A stretch of 64,000 bases of DNA, taken from contig NZ_RIZG01000012.1 in the NCBI RefSeq assembly GCF_003721245.1, positions 1 through 64,000 on the forward strand. The letters run 5' to 3'. Position 1 is the first letter of the stretch; every line of letters starts with the position of its first letter. Below, in pieces: positions 49,128-59,478 of the stretch. The position numbers and the translations under genes are program-made. The stretch is from Marinomonas hwangdonensis (GTDB taxonomy: Bacteria; Pseudomonadota; Gammaproteobacteria; Pseudomonadales; Marinomonadaceae). The notes under the pieces are model-generated. The model saw nothing but the letters and a program-made list of their open reading frames with translations. It was not told the origin of the DNA and did not search any database.

Positions 49128-49880
49128 ATGAATGTTTGGGAGTCATCGAGATCGTGGGTCGGCTCAACGGTTTTCTTTATTTATTACATGGTATCGACAC
49201 TGATATTTGGTGTATTAGCGCCTTTCGCGACAATTTTATTGCCGAAAGCGTATCGCCAACCTGTGCTCAATTTGCATAACAAAGGTTTGCTTTTTGTTTT
49301 TCGAGTGGCCTGCGGCGTTAAGGTGGAGATAATAGGGCGCGAACACATCAATAAAGAGCGACCTGTCGTGCTGGTGGCCAATCATCAAAGCGAATGGGAG
49401 ACCTATGTCTTACAAGTGTTGATGGCCCCCGTTTCGACTGTGCTCAAAAAAGAACTGCTTGCCGTGCCTTTTTTTGGTTGGGGCTTACGCATGGTTCAGC
49501 CGATTGCCATTGACCGATCGCAACGTACTAATGCGCTCAAGCAAATTATTAGTCAAGGCAAAGAGCGTTTAGAAGATGGTCGCTCTGTGTTGATTTTTCC
49601 TGAAGGGACGAGAATTGCCCCTAACCAAGAGCAAGCCTTTAACAAAGGCGCCGCTATGTTGGCCACCTCAGCAGGTGTGCCCATCTTGCCTGTAGTTCAT
49701 AATGCGGGTTACGTGTGGCCAGGTAAACGTTGGCGTAAGTTCCCAGGAACAATTCGTGTTGTGATTGGCCCTATTATCGAATCGGAAGGGAAAAAAACAT
49801 CGGCCTTGCATGAAGAGATGGATGTTTGGATGCGAGCTGAAATGGCGAAGCTTCCTAAAGGAAACGATTTTTTGTTTTAA
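49128..49880 (+). CDS. plsC: 1-acyl-sn-glycerol-3-phosphate acyltransferase
   Basis: Makes phosphatidic acid from lysophosphatidic acid at the inner membrane, the second acylation of phospholipid synthesis. Length 250 aa. One or two N-terminal hydrophobic segments (residues about 14-40) precede the catalytic NHQSEWET motif. This is HX4E rather than HX4D, a known variant in some proteobacterial PlsC proteins. Motif III, FPEGTRIAP, is intact. AGGAG lies just upstream of the ATG. It converges on fabB across a bidirectional terminator. Confidence 0.9.
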   Translation: MNVWESSRSWVGSTVFFIYYMVSTLIFGVLAPFATILLPKAYRQPVLNLHNKGLLFVFRVACGVKVEIIGREHINKERPVVLVANHQSEWETYVLQVLMAPVSTVLKKELLAVPFFGWGLRMVQPIAIDRSQRTNALKQIISQGKERLEDGRSVLIFPEGTRIAPNQEQAFNKGAAMLATSAGVPILPVVHNAGYVWPGKRWRKFPGTIRVVIGPIIESEGKKTSALHEEMDVWMRAEMAKLPKGNDFLF

Positions 49881-49917
49881 TGCGTTTGTTATTAAGTCTG
49901 AAAACAGTTCAGAGAAT

Positions 49918-49948
49918 AAAAAAGCCGCATCCATGATGCGGCTTTTTT
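49918..49948. terminator. Bidirectional terminator between plsC and fabB
   Basis: A6 + GCCGCATC pairs perfectly with GATGCGGC + T6 around a CAT loop. It serves both convergent genes. Confidence 0.96.
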
Positions 49949-49966
49949 GATGGCTTCAAAGACGTT

Positions 49967-51181
49967 TTAAGCTGTGTATTTTTTGAATACCAAGCTGGCG
50001 TTGGTGCCGCCAAATCCGAAGCTGTTAGACATGATTAAATTCAAATCAACGTTGTCTTGACGAGTGAGGACAACAGGGATGTCACCCGCTGCTGGGTCAA
50101 CTTCGTCAATATTTGCTGAAGCAACAATAAAATTATTTTCCATCATCAGTAGGCAGTAAATCGCTTCATGAACGCCCGCGGCTCCTAATGAGTGGCCAGA
50201 CAAAGATTTTGTCGAGCTGATCGCTGGAATCTTGTCACCAAACGTTTCATTAACCGCTTGCAGTTCTTTCATGTCGCCAGCAGGTGTGCTTGTGCCGTGA
50301 GTATTGATGTAATCGATGTCGCCATCAATCGTGCTCATGGCCATTTGCATGCAGCGCACAGCGCCTTCGCCAGAAGGTGCTACCATGTCGTAGCCATCGG
50401 ATGTCGCACCGTAGCCGACTAATTCTGCGTAGATTTTTGCACCGCGTGCTTTAGCGTGCTCAAGCTCTTCAATGACGAGCATGCCGCCACCGCCTGCGAT
50501 AACGAAACCGTCACGGTTTGCATCGTAAGCACGAGACGCTTTTTCAGGTGTATCGTTATACTTGGACGACAAGGCGCCCATGGCATCAAACATACAAGTC
50601 TGAGTCCAGCTTTCTTCCTCACCACCACCGGCAAAAACGATATCTTGTTTGCCTAGTTGGATAAGTTCCATAGCGTTACCAATACAGTGCGCACTGGTAG
50701 AACAAGCCGATGTGATGGAGTAGTTTACACCCTTAATTTTAAAAGGCGTCGCTAAACATGCGGAAACCGTACTGCCCATAGTTTGAGTAACACGATATGG
50801 ACCGACACGTTTTACGCCTTTTTCGCGTAGGGTATCCGCAGAATCTACTAGATTTCGCGCAGAAGCGCCACCAGAGCCAGCCACTAAGCCAGTACGGATA
50901 TTGGAAACTTGATCTTCTGTTAAGCCAGCGTCTGCAATAGCTTGCTGCATGGAAACATAAGCGTAGGTGGCGGCGTCACCCATGAAACGGCGAACCTTAC
51001 GATCAATGCCTTCTGCATCTAAATCAATACGACCACAAACATGGCTGCGAAAGCCATGCTCTTTGTAATCTTCAGCAAAACGAATGCCAGACCGACCTTC
51101 AAGCAAGGAGTTTAAAACGCTCTCTTTATCGTTGCCTAGGCAACTGACAATGCCAAGACCTGTTACTACTACACGACGCAT
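49967..51181 (-). CDS. fabB: 3-oxoacyl-[acyl-carrier-protein] synthase I
   Basis: Condensing enzyme that elongates unsaturated acyl-ACP intermediates produced by FabA. Length 404 aa (E. coli 406). The catalytic triad is visible: nucleophile C160 in [12 protein letters not shown]295 in [10 protein letters not shown], and H330 in [10 protein letters not shown], with K325 nearby. The start [13 protein letters not shown] is canonical. It lies 26 nt after fabA on the same strand, forming the fabAB operon that defines anaerobic unsaturated fatty acid synthesis. Confidence 0.98.
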   Translation of the reverse strand: MRRVVVTGLGIVSCLGNDKESVLNSLLEGRSGIRFAEDYKEHGFRSHVCGRIDLDAEGIDRKVRRFMGDAATYAYVSMQQAIADAGLTEDQVSNIRTGLVAGSGGASARNLVDSADTLREKGVKRVGPYRVTQTMGSTVSACLATPFKIKGVNYSITSACSTSAHCIGNAMELIQLGKQDIVFAGGGEEESWTQTCMFDAMGALSSKYNDTPEKASRAYDANRDGFVIAGGGGMLVIEELEHAKARGAKIYAELVGYGATSDGYDMVAPSGEGAVRCMQMAMSTIDGDIDYINTHGTSTPAGDMKELQAVNETFGDKIPAISSTKSLSGHSLGAAGVHEAIYCLLMMENNFIVASANIDEVDPAAGDIPVVLTRQDNVDLNLIMSNSFGFGGTNASLVFKKYTA

Positions 51182-51207
51182 AAATGTGCCTCTTTCATTC
51201 TTAATCT

Positions 51208-51723
51208 TTAGAAGTTGTCCGTTGAGGTAAACAAACCAACACGCAAATCTTTTGCAGTGTAAATTTCACGACCATCAACTTTAACGCTTCCGTCTGCAAT
51301 CCCCATTACTAATTTACGCTCAATAACGCGTTTTAGCTGGATATGGAAGGTTACTTTCTTTGAAGTAGGTAAAATTTGCCCAGTGAATTTTACTTCACCT
51401 GAACCCAGTGCGCGTCCGCGACCTTTGTTGCCTTTCCACCCAAGAAAAAATCCTACCAGCTGCCACATCGCATCTAGGCCAAGACAGCCAGGCATAACAG
51501 GGTCGCCAGGGAAGTGGCACGCAAAAAACCAAAGGTCTGGGTGGATGTCGAGTTCGGCAACGATTTCGCCTTTGCCATGCTCTCCACCGTCCGATGATAT
51601 ATGAGTGATTCGATCCATCATTAGCATGTTGCCAACAGGAAGTTGTGCATTACCTGCACCAAACATTTCGCCGTGGCCGCATTTTAATAGTTCGTCTTTT
51701 TCAAAAGATGAAGCTGTAGTCAT
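51208..51723 (-). CDS. fabA: 3-hydroxydecanoyl-[acyl-carrier-protein] dehydratase/isomerase
   Basis: Dehydrates 3-hydroxydecanoyl-ACP and isomerises the trans-2 to the cis-3 product, the branch point of unsaturated fatty acid synthesis. Length 171 aa (E. coli 172). The active-site residues H70 (FACHFPGDP) and D84 ([11 protein letters not shown]) are present. The promoter upstream has a TATAAT box. No FadR or FabR site could be assigned with confidence. Upstream of fabB on the same strand. Confidence 0.98.
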   Translation of the reverse strand: MTTASSFEKDELLKCGHGEMFGAGNAQLPVGNMLMMDRITHISSDGGEHGKGEIVAELDIHPDLWFFACHFPGDPVMPGCLGLDAMWQLVGFFLGWKGNKGRGRALGSGEVKFTGQILPTSKKVTFHIQLKRVIERKLVMGIADGSVKVDGREIYTAKDLRVGLFTSTDNF

Positions 51724-51809
51724 TATAGTCCTATATCCACATCCGGCCGCTGACTAAAAGTGGTCTGGCGGATTGTCGTGGTCCAATTTGCAGTAGAAAA
51801 ATCCATCTG

Positions 51810-51838
51810 ATTATATCGGTTTGAAACCTTAATATGAA
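51810..51838 (-). promoter_or_regulatory. Putative fabAB promoter
   Basis: On the minus strand TTCATA (51838-51833), a 17-bp spacer and TATAAT (51815-51810). The spacer contains a GGTTT-G-AAACC palindrome (51818-51828), a possible repressor site. The leader would be about 80 nt. Confidence 0.6.
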
Positions 51839-52020
51839 TGTTTGAAGGGAAAAAAACCAAATTACCTGCATGAAAATTGATCATATTTACATCGAATACC
51901 GTATTAGCGTGGGTCTTGCTGTTAATAAAGTGCTTTTTGGTGAAAATGACATTACTTATTTTTCTAGAAGTCTCTGTTAAGATATTTGTTTGGGTTATGT
52001 CTGGTTAAGCTTGAGAAATC

Positions 52021-52926
52021 GTGATGAGTATAAAAAACAACGTAGATTTAGTGCCATGGCGACATTATCAAGGCGAGGAATTCATTCAAGGTTACCGCCA
52101 ATATTCTGACGGTAGTAAAGCCAGTATTCATTTTTTACATGGCAATGGGTTCGCGGCGTCAACCTATCTTTCTTTTCTGCAGCAACTGAAAGGTTATGAT
52201 GTCATTTTACAAAATGCACCAGGTCATGGTGGATCAACTGCCGGTAAGGCTTTTATCGGTTGGAACAGAACCGCTTCTCGTTTGGTCGAGTCATTACGTT
52301 CTTTGTCTCGTCAGCCGTCGGGTCATGAATTGATTGGTGTGGGCCACAGTTTTGGTGGGTGCATTACGGTGCTGATGAACGATCAAGAGCAAAACTTGTT
52401 TGATCGAATGGTGCTGCTTGATCCTGCTTTGTTTCCACCGCGTCTGATTTGGATGATGCGTGGCGTCAAACTCACAGGGTTAAAGAGCCAAATTCCTTTG
52501 GCGAGGCAAGCGCGGCGGCGACGCACCCAGTGGGAAAGCTTGGCGCAGGTAAAAAACAGTTTTTATGAGAGAGGCACGTTTAAAGGCTGGCAAGCTGATT
52601 GCTTAGACGACTATATTGCTTCTTCGCTGCAGCGAGACCATAAAGGCCACTATCAGCTGTCTTGTCCCACTTGGATGGAAGCCGCGATTTTTTCAAGTTA
52701 TCCAAAAGGACTGTGGCGCGCGATCGCCAATATTTCTGTGCCGACATACATTCTTCAGGGCAAAGGTACGTTTGATTACTTCAAGGAGGCTTATCAACTG
52801 GCCGCCAAGATGAATTCAAATATTCAGATTATCGAGGTTGAGGGAGGCCACTGTTTTATGCAGCAGCATCCCTGGGCAACGGCGCAGACAATAACCGAGA
52901 TACTAGACCCTAGTTGCGACGTTTAA
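52021..52926 (+). CDS. Alpha/beta-hydrolase
   Basis: Cytoplasmic alpha/beta-hydrolase of about 300 aa without a signal peptide. The oxyanion strand is FLHGNGFAAS, the nucleophile elbow GHSFGG, and the probable catalytic His is in EGGHCFMQQHP near the C-terminus. Substrate unknown. The start may be GTG 52021 or ATG 52024; neither has a strong ribosome-binding site. The 297-nt region before it also contains the fabA leader and promoter on the opposite strand; no other gene is seen there. Its last 17 bases overlap the end of ispB, convergently. Confidence 0.82.
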   Translation: MMSIKNNVDLVPWRHYQGEEFIQGYRQYSDGSKASIHFLHGNGFAASTYLSFLQQLKGYDVILQNAPGHGGSTAGKAFIGWNRTASRLVESLRSLSRQPSGHELIGVGHSFGGCITVLMNDQEQNLFDRMVLLDPALFPPRLIWMMRGVKLTGLKSQIPLARQARRRRTQWESLAQVKNSFYERGTFKGWQADCLDDYIASSLQRDHKGHYQLSCPTWMEAAIFSSYPKGLWRAIANISVPTYILQGKGTFDYFKEAYQLAAKMNSNIQIIEVEGGHCFMQQHPWATAQTITEILDPSCDV

Positions 52927-53890
52927 CGGACGCGTGAGCTAGGGCGATCAGCGCGGCTTTGTAGTCTGAATCGGGAAGTGGCTCTATAGCAGCAATAGCG
53001 AGGTCAGCTTGTTGTTGCGCCTTTTGCTCAGTGTATTGAATAGCACCACAGCGTTGTACATCATCGATAATGGTGTCTAGCTGTTCAAGTCCACCCGTTT
53101 CTATGGCGGTTCTTACGCGTTTTACAGCGCCTTCTGTTCCATGCTTCATGGTGTAAATGAGCGGTAGAGTCGGTTTGCCTTCAGCAAGATCATCACCGAC
53201 ACTTTTGCCCATTTCTTCTGCTGTGCTGGTGTAATCCATCACGTCGTCGATAAGCTGAAACGCTGTGCCAACGTACATACCGTAATCTTGCAATGCTTTT
53301 TGATGCGGGAGGCTGGCATTAGCAACCACGGCACCGCAAAGTGCTGCGCCCTCAAAGAGCTTAGCGGTCTTGTATTGGATGACTTTTAAGTAACTTTCTT
53401 CTGTTGTATCTGGATCGCCGCAGTTGATAAGCTGTTGCACCTCACCTTCTGCAATTATATTGGTGGTTTTGGCTAGAATGCTCATACATTGCATGCTGCC
53501 AACGTCGACCATGATTTGAAAGGCCCGTGAATACAGAAAATCACCCACGAGTACGCTCGGTGCATTGCCCCATTCTTCATTAGCGGTTTTTTTGCCGCGT
53601 CGCATGTCGGATTCATCCACTACGTCGTCGTGAAGTAAGGTGGAGGTGTGAATGAATTCTATAATGGTCGCCATTTGAATGGCTTGGTCGAGCTTTTTTT
53701 GATCAAGCTCTGCACTGGCCTTTGCGGCAAGTAGAACGAGCAGTGGTCTGAGACGTTTGCCACCGTTGCTGATGATGTAATAGCCAATTTGCTCAATAAG
53801 CGGAATATCGCTGCTTAATTGTGAGATGATATAGTCATTAACTTGGCCAAATTCAGTGGCCACAACGTCATGTATTTGTGTAGGTTGCAT
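52910..53890 (-). CDS. ispB: Octaprenyl-diphosphate synthase (long-chain polyprenyl synthase)
   Basis: Trans-prenyl chain synthase that makes the side chain of ubiquinone/menaquinone. Length 326 aa (E. coli 323). The first Asp-rich motif is LLHDDVVDE (D88, D89, D92) and the second is LIDDVMDY (D215, D216, D219). The signature GGKRLRPLL near residue 43 is present. Chain length (C40 or C45) cannot be told. Divergent from rplU as in E. coli and Pseudomonas; its own promoter is recognisable (TTGACC-N17-TAGCAT). Confidence 0.95.
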   Translation of the reverse strand: MQPTQIHDVVATEFGQVNDYIISQLSSDIPLIEQIGYYIISNGGKRLRPLLVLLAAKASAELDQKKLDQAIQMATIIEFIHTSTLLHDDVVDESDMRRGKKTANEEWGNAPSVLVGDFLYSRAFQIMVDVGSMQCMSILAKTTNIIAEGEVQQLINCGDPDTTEESYLKVIQYKTAKLFEGAALCGAVVANASLPHQKALQDYGMYVGTAFQLIDDVMDYTSTAEEMGKSVGDDLAEGKPTLPLIYTMKHGTEGAVKRVRTAIETGGLEQLDTIIDDVQRCGAIQYTEQKAQQQADLAIAAIEPLPDSDYKAALIALAHASVKRRN

Positions 53891-53938
53891 GCAATTTCCG
53901 AAGCTAAAAAAGTCTTAAGCTGATCAGCGGGTGTGCCC

Positions 53939-53967
53939 ATGCTAGGTAAGCCCAATGTAATGGTCAA
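53939..53967 (-). promoter_or_regulatory. Putative ispB promoter
   Basis: On the minus strand TTGACC (53967-53962), a 17-bp spacer and TAGCAT (53944-53939). It is placed about 50 nt upstream of the ispB start in the ispB-rplU divergent region. Confidence 0.65.
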
Positions 53968-54006
53968 CCTAAAACGCGAAAAATATACAAAGGTGTTGCT
54001 TTTGGC

Positions 54007-54035
54007 TTGTATTGGGTGGTTTGATTTTGTACAAT
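54007..54035 (+). promoter_or_regulatory. Putative rplU-rpmA promoter
   Basis: TTGTAT (54007-54012), a 17-bp spacer and TACAAT (54030-54035), followed by the GC-containing CTCGCGTCCG. The transcript would carry a leader of about 130 nt before rplU. Confidence 0.65.
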
Positions 54036-54172
54036 CTCGCGTCCGATTTACCTACATTTTGCTCCCTACCATATGGTTACGGTCTTTTTGTGTTTTTTCA
54101 CCAAAAGTCATTGCCACTAGAAATAGGTCAAATTCAAATTCAGTAGCCGGGTAAATCTTATTGGAGAAGAAC

Positions 54173-54481
54173 ATGTTTGCAGTGATCAAAACTGGCGGTA
54201 AGCAATACCGTGTACAAGAAGGCCAAACCCTTAAGGTTGAAAAATTAGCGGTTGAAGAAGGCGGCGCGATTCAGTTCGATGACGTTCTTCTTGTATGCAA
54301 CGGCGACGACGTTAAAGTTGGTGCACCAGTTGTAGAAGGCGCTAAAGTAACAGCTGAGGTTGTTGCTCATGGTCGCGGAGACAAAGTGAAAATTTTGAAA
54401 TTCCGTCGTCGTAAGCACTCTATGAAGCGTATGGGTCATCGTCAGTGGTTCACAGAAGTGAAAATAACTGGCATTAACTAA
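54173..54481 (+). CDS. rplU: 50S ribosomal protein L21
   Basis: 23S-binding protein of the solvent side, 102 aa (E. coli 103). It begins [18 protein letters not shown] and contains [22 protein letters not shown]. The ATG at 54173 follows TTGGAGAAGA; the TTG at 54161 is part of that ribosome-binding site. First gene of rplU-rpmA. Confidence 0.97.
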   Translation: MFAVIKTGGKQYRVQEGQTLKVEKLAVEEGGAIQFDDVLLVCNGDDVKVGAPVVEGAKVTAEVVAHGRGDKVKILKFRRRKHSMKRMGHRQWFTEVKITGIN

Positions 54482-54512
54482 ACGCTAACTATTCAAATTT
54501 AAGGAGTAAGTC

Positions 54513-54770
54513 ATGGCTCATAAAAAGGCGGGTGGTAGTACTCGTAACGGTCGCGATTCCGAGTCGAAACGATTAGGTGTCAAACGTTTTGGTGGTCAAG
54601 TTGTGATCCCAGGTAACATTCTTGTACGTCAGCGTGGTACTCAGTTCCACCCAGGTGTTGGTGTTCAGATTGGTAAAGATCACACTTTGTTTGCTGTCGT
54701 TGAAGGTCAAGTGAAGTTTGAAGTGAAAGGTAAGTTTAAGCGTCGTACGGTTTCTGTCGTAGCGGCTTAA
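54513..54770 (+). CDS. rpmA: 50S ribosomal protein L27
   Basis: Its N-terminal tail reaches the peptidyl transferase centre and contacts tRNA CCA ends. Length 85 aa, identical to E. coli. It begins [20 protein letters not shown] with no cleavable N-terminal extension (as seen in Firmicutes). AAGGAG precedes the ATG. A terminator follows, so obgE has at least partly separate expression. Confidence 0.97.
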   Translation: MAHKKAGGSTRNGRDSESKRLGVKRFGGQVVIPGNILVRQRGTQFHPGVGVQIGKDHTLFAVVEGQVKFEVKGKFKRRTVSVVAA

Positions 54771-54782
54771 TTGCTTATTTAA

Positions 54783-56069
<1,287 letters not shown>

Positions 56070-56095
56070 TCTGATGAGTGGGAATAACTAGTATC

Positions 56096-57220
56096 ATGGA
56101 AATGCGAGAAAAAATAGCAAAGGCGCAGCGTATTGTTGTCAAGATAGGCAGTGCTTTATTGACCAATGATGGTCAAGGGTTGGACGTTGCTCGGATTGGC
56201 CTTTGGGTGACTCAGATTGCACAATTGCGGGCTCAAGGTAAAGAGGTGGTTTTGGTGTCTTCTGGCTCTATTGCGGCTGGCATGAAGCGCCTTGGTTTTT
56301 CTTCTCGCCCCACTCAGGTAAATGAGCTGCAGGCAGCTGCCGCGGTTGGGCAGATGGAACTAGTTGGGGTCTATGAGTCTCACTTTGAGAAGCATGGCTT
56401 GTGTACAGCACAAATTTTGCTTACCCATGATGATTTGTCCAATCGTCGACGCTATTTAAACGCGCGTTCTTCATTGCGAACTTTGCTTGGCTTTGGTGTT
56501 GTACCTATAATTAACGAGAATGATACGGTTGTAACCGACGAAATTCGCTTTGGCGATAATGATACGCTGGGCGCCTTGGTTGCTAATCTTATCGAGGCTG
56601 ACTTGTTGATTATCCTTACGGATCAGCAGGGATTGTTCGATAAGAATCCACGTGACCATAAAGATGCAACGCTAATCTCTCATATTTCAGCATCGGATGA
56701 TCGTCTTGAGTCTATGGCGAGCGGTGGTGCGGGTGTGCTTGGTAGTGGTGGGATGTTAACGAAAGTTCGAGCGGCGCTTTTGGCTGCACGTTCTGGTGCG
56801 GATACCTTGATAGCTTCAGGTCGCGAAGAAAATGTGATCGTTCGTGTTGCGTCAGGCGAAATGTTAGGAACTTGGTTGCAGCCGGAGCATGGAAGAGTGG
56901 CGGCGCGTAAGCAATGGTTAGCAGGGCACTTGAAGAGTCGTGGAGCCTTAATTTTAGATGATGGTGCTGTAAAGGCGTTGCGAAAAGCAGGTACGAGTCT
57001 TTTGGCTGTTGGAGTGAAAGATGCGCAGGGCACTTTTTCGCGCGGAGACATGGTTATTTGTGTCGATTTGCAAGGTGGTCTGGTTGCGCGAGGGTTAGTG
57101 AACTACAGTGTGGCTGAAACGTTGAAGCTGCTTGGTCAGCCCTCGTCTAATATTGGAGCGATTCTGGGTTACAAAGGTGAGCCTGAGTTAATTCATCGAG
57201 ATGATTTAGTGATTATTTAG
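56096..57220 (+). CDS. proB: Glutamate 5-kinase
   Basis: First enzyme of proline synthesis: phosphorylates the gamma-carboxyl of glutamate and is usually feedback-inhibited by proline. About 374 aa (E. coli 367). The amino-acid-kinase domain begins [12 protein letters not shown] (residues 13-24), with NENDTV and [15 protein letters not shown] further on. The C-terminal PUA domain (from about residue 278, [15 protein letters not shown]) is present. The start is ambiguous: GTG 56078, ATG 56096 or ATG 56102. 56096 is chosen because GTGGGA lies upstream. It follows obgE by 26 nt and ends near a terminator shared with rpsT. Confidence 0.94.
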   Translation: MEMREKIAKAQRIVVKIGSALLTNDGQGLDVARIGLWVTQIAQLRAQGKEVVLVSSGSIAAGMKRLGFSSRPTQVNELQAAAAVGQMELVGVYESHFEKHGLCTAQILLTHDDLSNRRRYLNARSSLRTLLGFGVVPIINENDTVVTDEIRFGDNDTLGALVANLIEADLLIILTDQQGLFDKNPRDHKDATLISHISASDDRLESMASGGAGVLGSGGMLTKVRAALLAARSGADTLIASGREENVIVRVASGEMLGTWLQPEHGRVAARKQWLAGHLKSRGALILDDGAVKALRKAGTSLLAVGVKDAQGTFSRGDMVICVDLQGGLVARGLVNYSVAETLKLLGQPSSNIGAILGYKGEPELIHRDDLVII

Positions 57221-57233
57221 TAAAAAAAGACAT

Positions 57234-57261
57234 AAAAAAACCGGCTAAAGCCGGTTTTTTT
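57234..57261. terminator. Bidirectional terminator between proB and rpsT
   Basis: A7-CCGGC and GCCGG-T7 around a TAAA loop. It serves both convergent genes. Confidence 0.95.
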
Positions 57262-57268
57262 ATATGGC

Positions 57269-57532
57269 TTACGCCAATGCTTTGATCTTTGCACTCAAGC
57301 GGCTCTTATGACGAGCTGCTTTATTTTTGTGGTATAGACCTTTGTTTGCTGCTTTATCTAGCTGTGAAGTGGCTAGAGAGTAAGCTGCTTGTGCTTCAGC
57401 TTGATTGCCTGTTTCGATAGCAGCATCTACTTTTTTCAAGTATGTGCGAACCATTGAACGAAGGCTACCATTGTGAGCGCGACTTTTGATTGCCTGGCGC
57501 GCACGTTTTTTTGAACCGGCGGAATTTGCCAC
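57269..57532 (-). CDS. rpsT: 30S ribosomal protein S20
   Basis: Three-helix primary binder of 16S rRNA, 87 aa as in E. coli. It starts [20 protein letters not shown] and ends [25 protein letters not shown] precedes the ATG. In E. coli S20 represses its own translation. Upstream on the minus strand a TTGACA and a TATACT element occur in an AT-rich stretch, but no well-spaced promoter could be settled. Divergent from murJ. Confidence 0.97.
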   Translation of the reverse strand: MANSAGSKKRARQAIKSRAHNGSLRSMVRTYLKKVDAAIETGNQAEAQAAYSLATSQLDKAANKGLYHKNKAARHKSRLSAKIKALA

Positions 57533-57761
57533 GGTCTGGCTCCTTTAAGTTTGGATTAAAACGACACAGCACTCTGCTGCCTCGTGAAATTAATGTCAAG
57601 TATAAACTTTGAAATCTCGCGGCGGATTTTACCAGTTTTTAGCGCGGTCACAACCCTATTATACAAATATTAATCAAATGAGCGCATATAATTGGCTGCC
57701 TTGATGCGCCTGCAGGTGTTATTCTTGGCGGATGTATCCATTCGGTGTGTTGTAAACGGCT

Positions 57762-59336
57762 ATGTCTGAAACAAATCCCACGTCAGGTAAAGCGCCTAAG
57801 TCTTTGTCTTTGTTACGTTCTGGTGTCTTGGTCTCTATTTGCACCTTTCTTTCGCGTATCCTAGGGTTAGTAAGAGATGCGGCATTGGCTTATGTTTTAG
57901 GTGCGAGCGGCAGCGCAGATGCTTTTTACGTGGCCTTTAAAATCCCTAACTTTTTTCGGCGTTTATTTGCTGAGGGGGCCTTTGCTCAGGCGTTTGTCCC
58001 CGTTTTAAGCGATTATCGAGTAAAACAAAGTACGGATGAGGTGCGCGCTTTAGTGGCTGCGGTCTCTGGTTCTCTTACTTTGGTATTGTTGTGTGTGACA
58101 GCGCTTTTTATGCTGTGCGCGCCGTGGATAGTGTATGTTTTTGCGCCAGGCTTTTCTGGCGATGATCAACAGCTGGCATTAACGGCTGACTTATTGGTGA
58201 TTACCTTTCCGTATTTGTTGTTTATTTCTTTGACCGCTCTGGCTGGTGGGATTTTAAATGCTCACGGTGAATATGCTGTCCCTGCGATTACCCCCATTTT
58301 TTTAAACGTATCCCTTATTGTAGCGACGCTTTTTTTCGCTCGCTCGGCAGCGCAGGCGGAAACGGCAGTGGCTTGGGGTGTGTTTTTTGCTGGGCTGATA
58401 CAGTTGGTGTTTCAAATGCCATTTTTGGCCAGGCTCAAGTTGTTGCCTATGCCAACGCTAGGCTTTGGTCATCCTGGGGTGAAGCGTATTTTGATACTGA
58501 TGGGGCCAGCTTTATTTGGAGTCTCGGTAAGTCAAATTAATTTGTTGTTAGATACAGTCCTTGCATCTTTTTTGCAAACGGGCAGCATTACTTGGCTGTA
58601 TTTGTCGGATCGCTTGTATGAACTGCCACTGGGGATTTTTGCTATTGCCATCAGTACGGTGATTCTGCCGTCTTTGTCGCGTAGCTTTTCGAGCGGTGAG
58701 TCAACGTCTTTTTCTAGTACGCTAGATTGGGCGTTGCGAATTTTATTGCTGATTGCGGTTCCATCATCGCTGGCGTTGTTTATGTTGGCGGAGCCTCTAA
58801 TAGCGACGATTTTTTATCGTGGTGAGTTGACTGTGTTTGATGTGCAGATGGCGGCGCAGAGTTTGCAAGCATACTCATTGGGGCTGGTATTTATGATGCT
58901 GATAAAAGTATTGGCACCTGGCTATTATGCAAGGCAGGATGTCAGAACGCCGGTCCGCATCGGCATCATTGCTATGGTATCAAATATGGTTCTGAATTTA
59001 ATTTTAGTGTGGCCGTTTGGTCATGTGGGTCTGGCCTTGGCGACCAGCCTGTCTGCGGCTTTAAACGCGTTCTTGTTGTGGCGTGGCTTATATAAACAAA
59101 ATTATCATGTGTTCTCATTACAATGGCGTCGTCTGTTGCGAATTTTGTTGGCCGCCACCTTGGCGTTGGGTGCATCCTTGTATGTTTTTCTACAGCAGGG
59201 TCTGCTGTGGACGGAAATGGCGGATTTGGCGCGCATCGGCTTTACGCTGCTGATCGTTGCAATCGGGGTTTTTGTGTATGTGTCGGTGGCTGTTGTTGTG
59301 GGATTGCGTCCTTCTATGCTAAAGCATCAAGGGTAA
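57762..59336 (+). CDS. murJ: Lipid II flippase MurJ
   Basis: MOP-superfamily transporter that flips the peptidoglycan precursor lipid II across the inner membrane. Length 524 aa with 14 predicted helices. Family motifs include SRILGLVRDAALAYVLGAS (residues about 31-49) and FRRLFAEGAFAQAFVPVL (about residues 64-81), whose Arg residues are essential in E. coli. A TATAAT box at 57687-57692 lies 70 nt upstream, without a good -35. Its place between rpsT and ribF matches Pseudomonas. Confidence 0.96.
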   Translation: MSETNPTSGKAPKSLSLLRSGVLVSICTFLSRILGLVRDAALAYVLGASGSADAFYVAFKIPNFFRRLFAEGAFAQAFVPVLSDYRVKQSTDEVRALVAAVSGSLTLVLLCVTALFMLCAPWIVYVFAPGFSGDDQQLALTADLLVITFPYLLFISLTALAGGILNAHGEYAVPAITPIFLNVSLIVATLFFARSAAQAETAVAWGVFFAGLIQLVFQMPFLARLKLLPMPTLGFGHPGVKRILILMGPALFGVSVSQINLLLDTVLASFLQTGSITWLYLSDRLYELPLGIFAIAISTVILPSLSRSFSSGESTSFSSTLDWALRILLLIAVPSSLALFMLAEPLIATIFYRGELTVFDVQMAAQSLQAYSLGLVFMMLIKVLAPGYYARQDVRTPVRIGIIAMVSNMVLNLILVWPFGHVGLALATSLSAALNAFLLWRGLYKQNYHVFSLQWRRLLRILLAATLALGASLYVFLQQGLLWTEMADLARIGFTLLIVAIGVFVYVSVAVVVGLRPSMLKHQG

Positions 59337-59478
59337 TTGGCGAATAGCTCAATTGCTTATGCAGCGAAACGGCCTTTAAATATCTTGCCCTTGTTCTAGC
59401 CTACCTTCATGGGTTTAACTGCTATATAATTATGGTTATTTTTTCAACGCTGAGAGTCAGTGTTTTGTACGGGGTTCT

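Noticed and set aside
51764-51780. FadR-like sequence AAGTGGTCTGGCGGATT upstream of fabA
   Set aside because: About 11 of 16 positions match the remembered E. coli consensus, but the right half is poor and the site lies downstream of the predicted start, unlike the E. coli activation site.
57597-57625. rpsT promoter using TTGACA or TATACT on the minus strand
   Set aside because: Neither element has a partner box at acceptable spacing, so no promoter is called.
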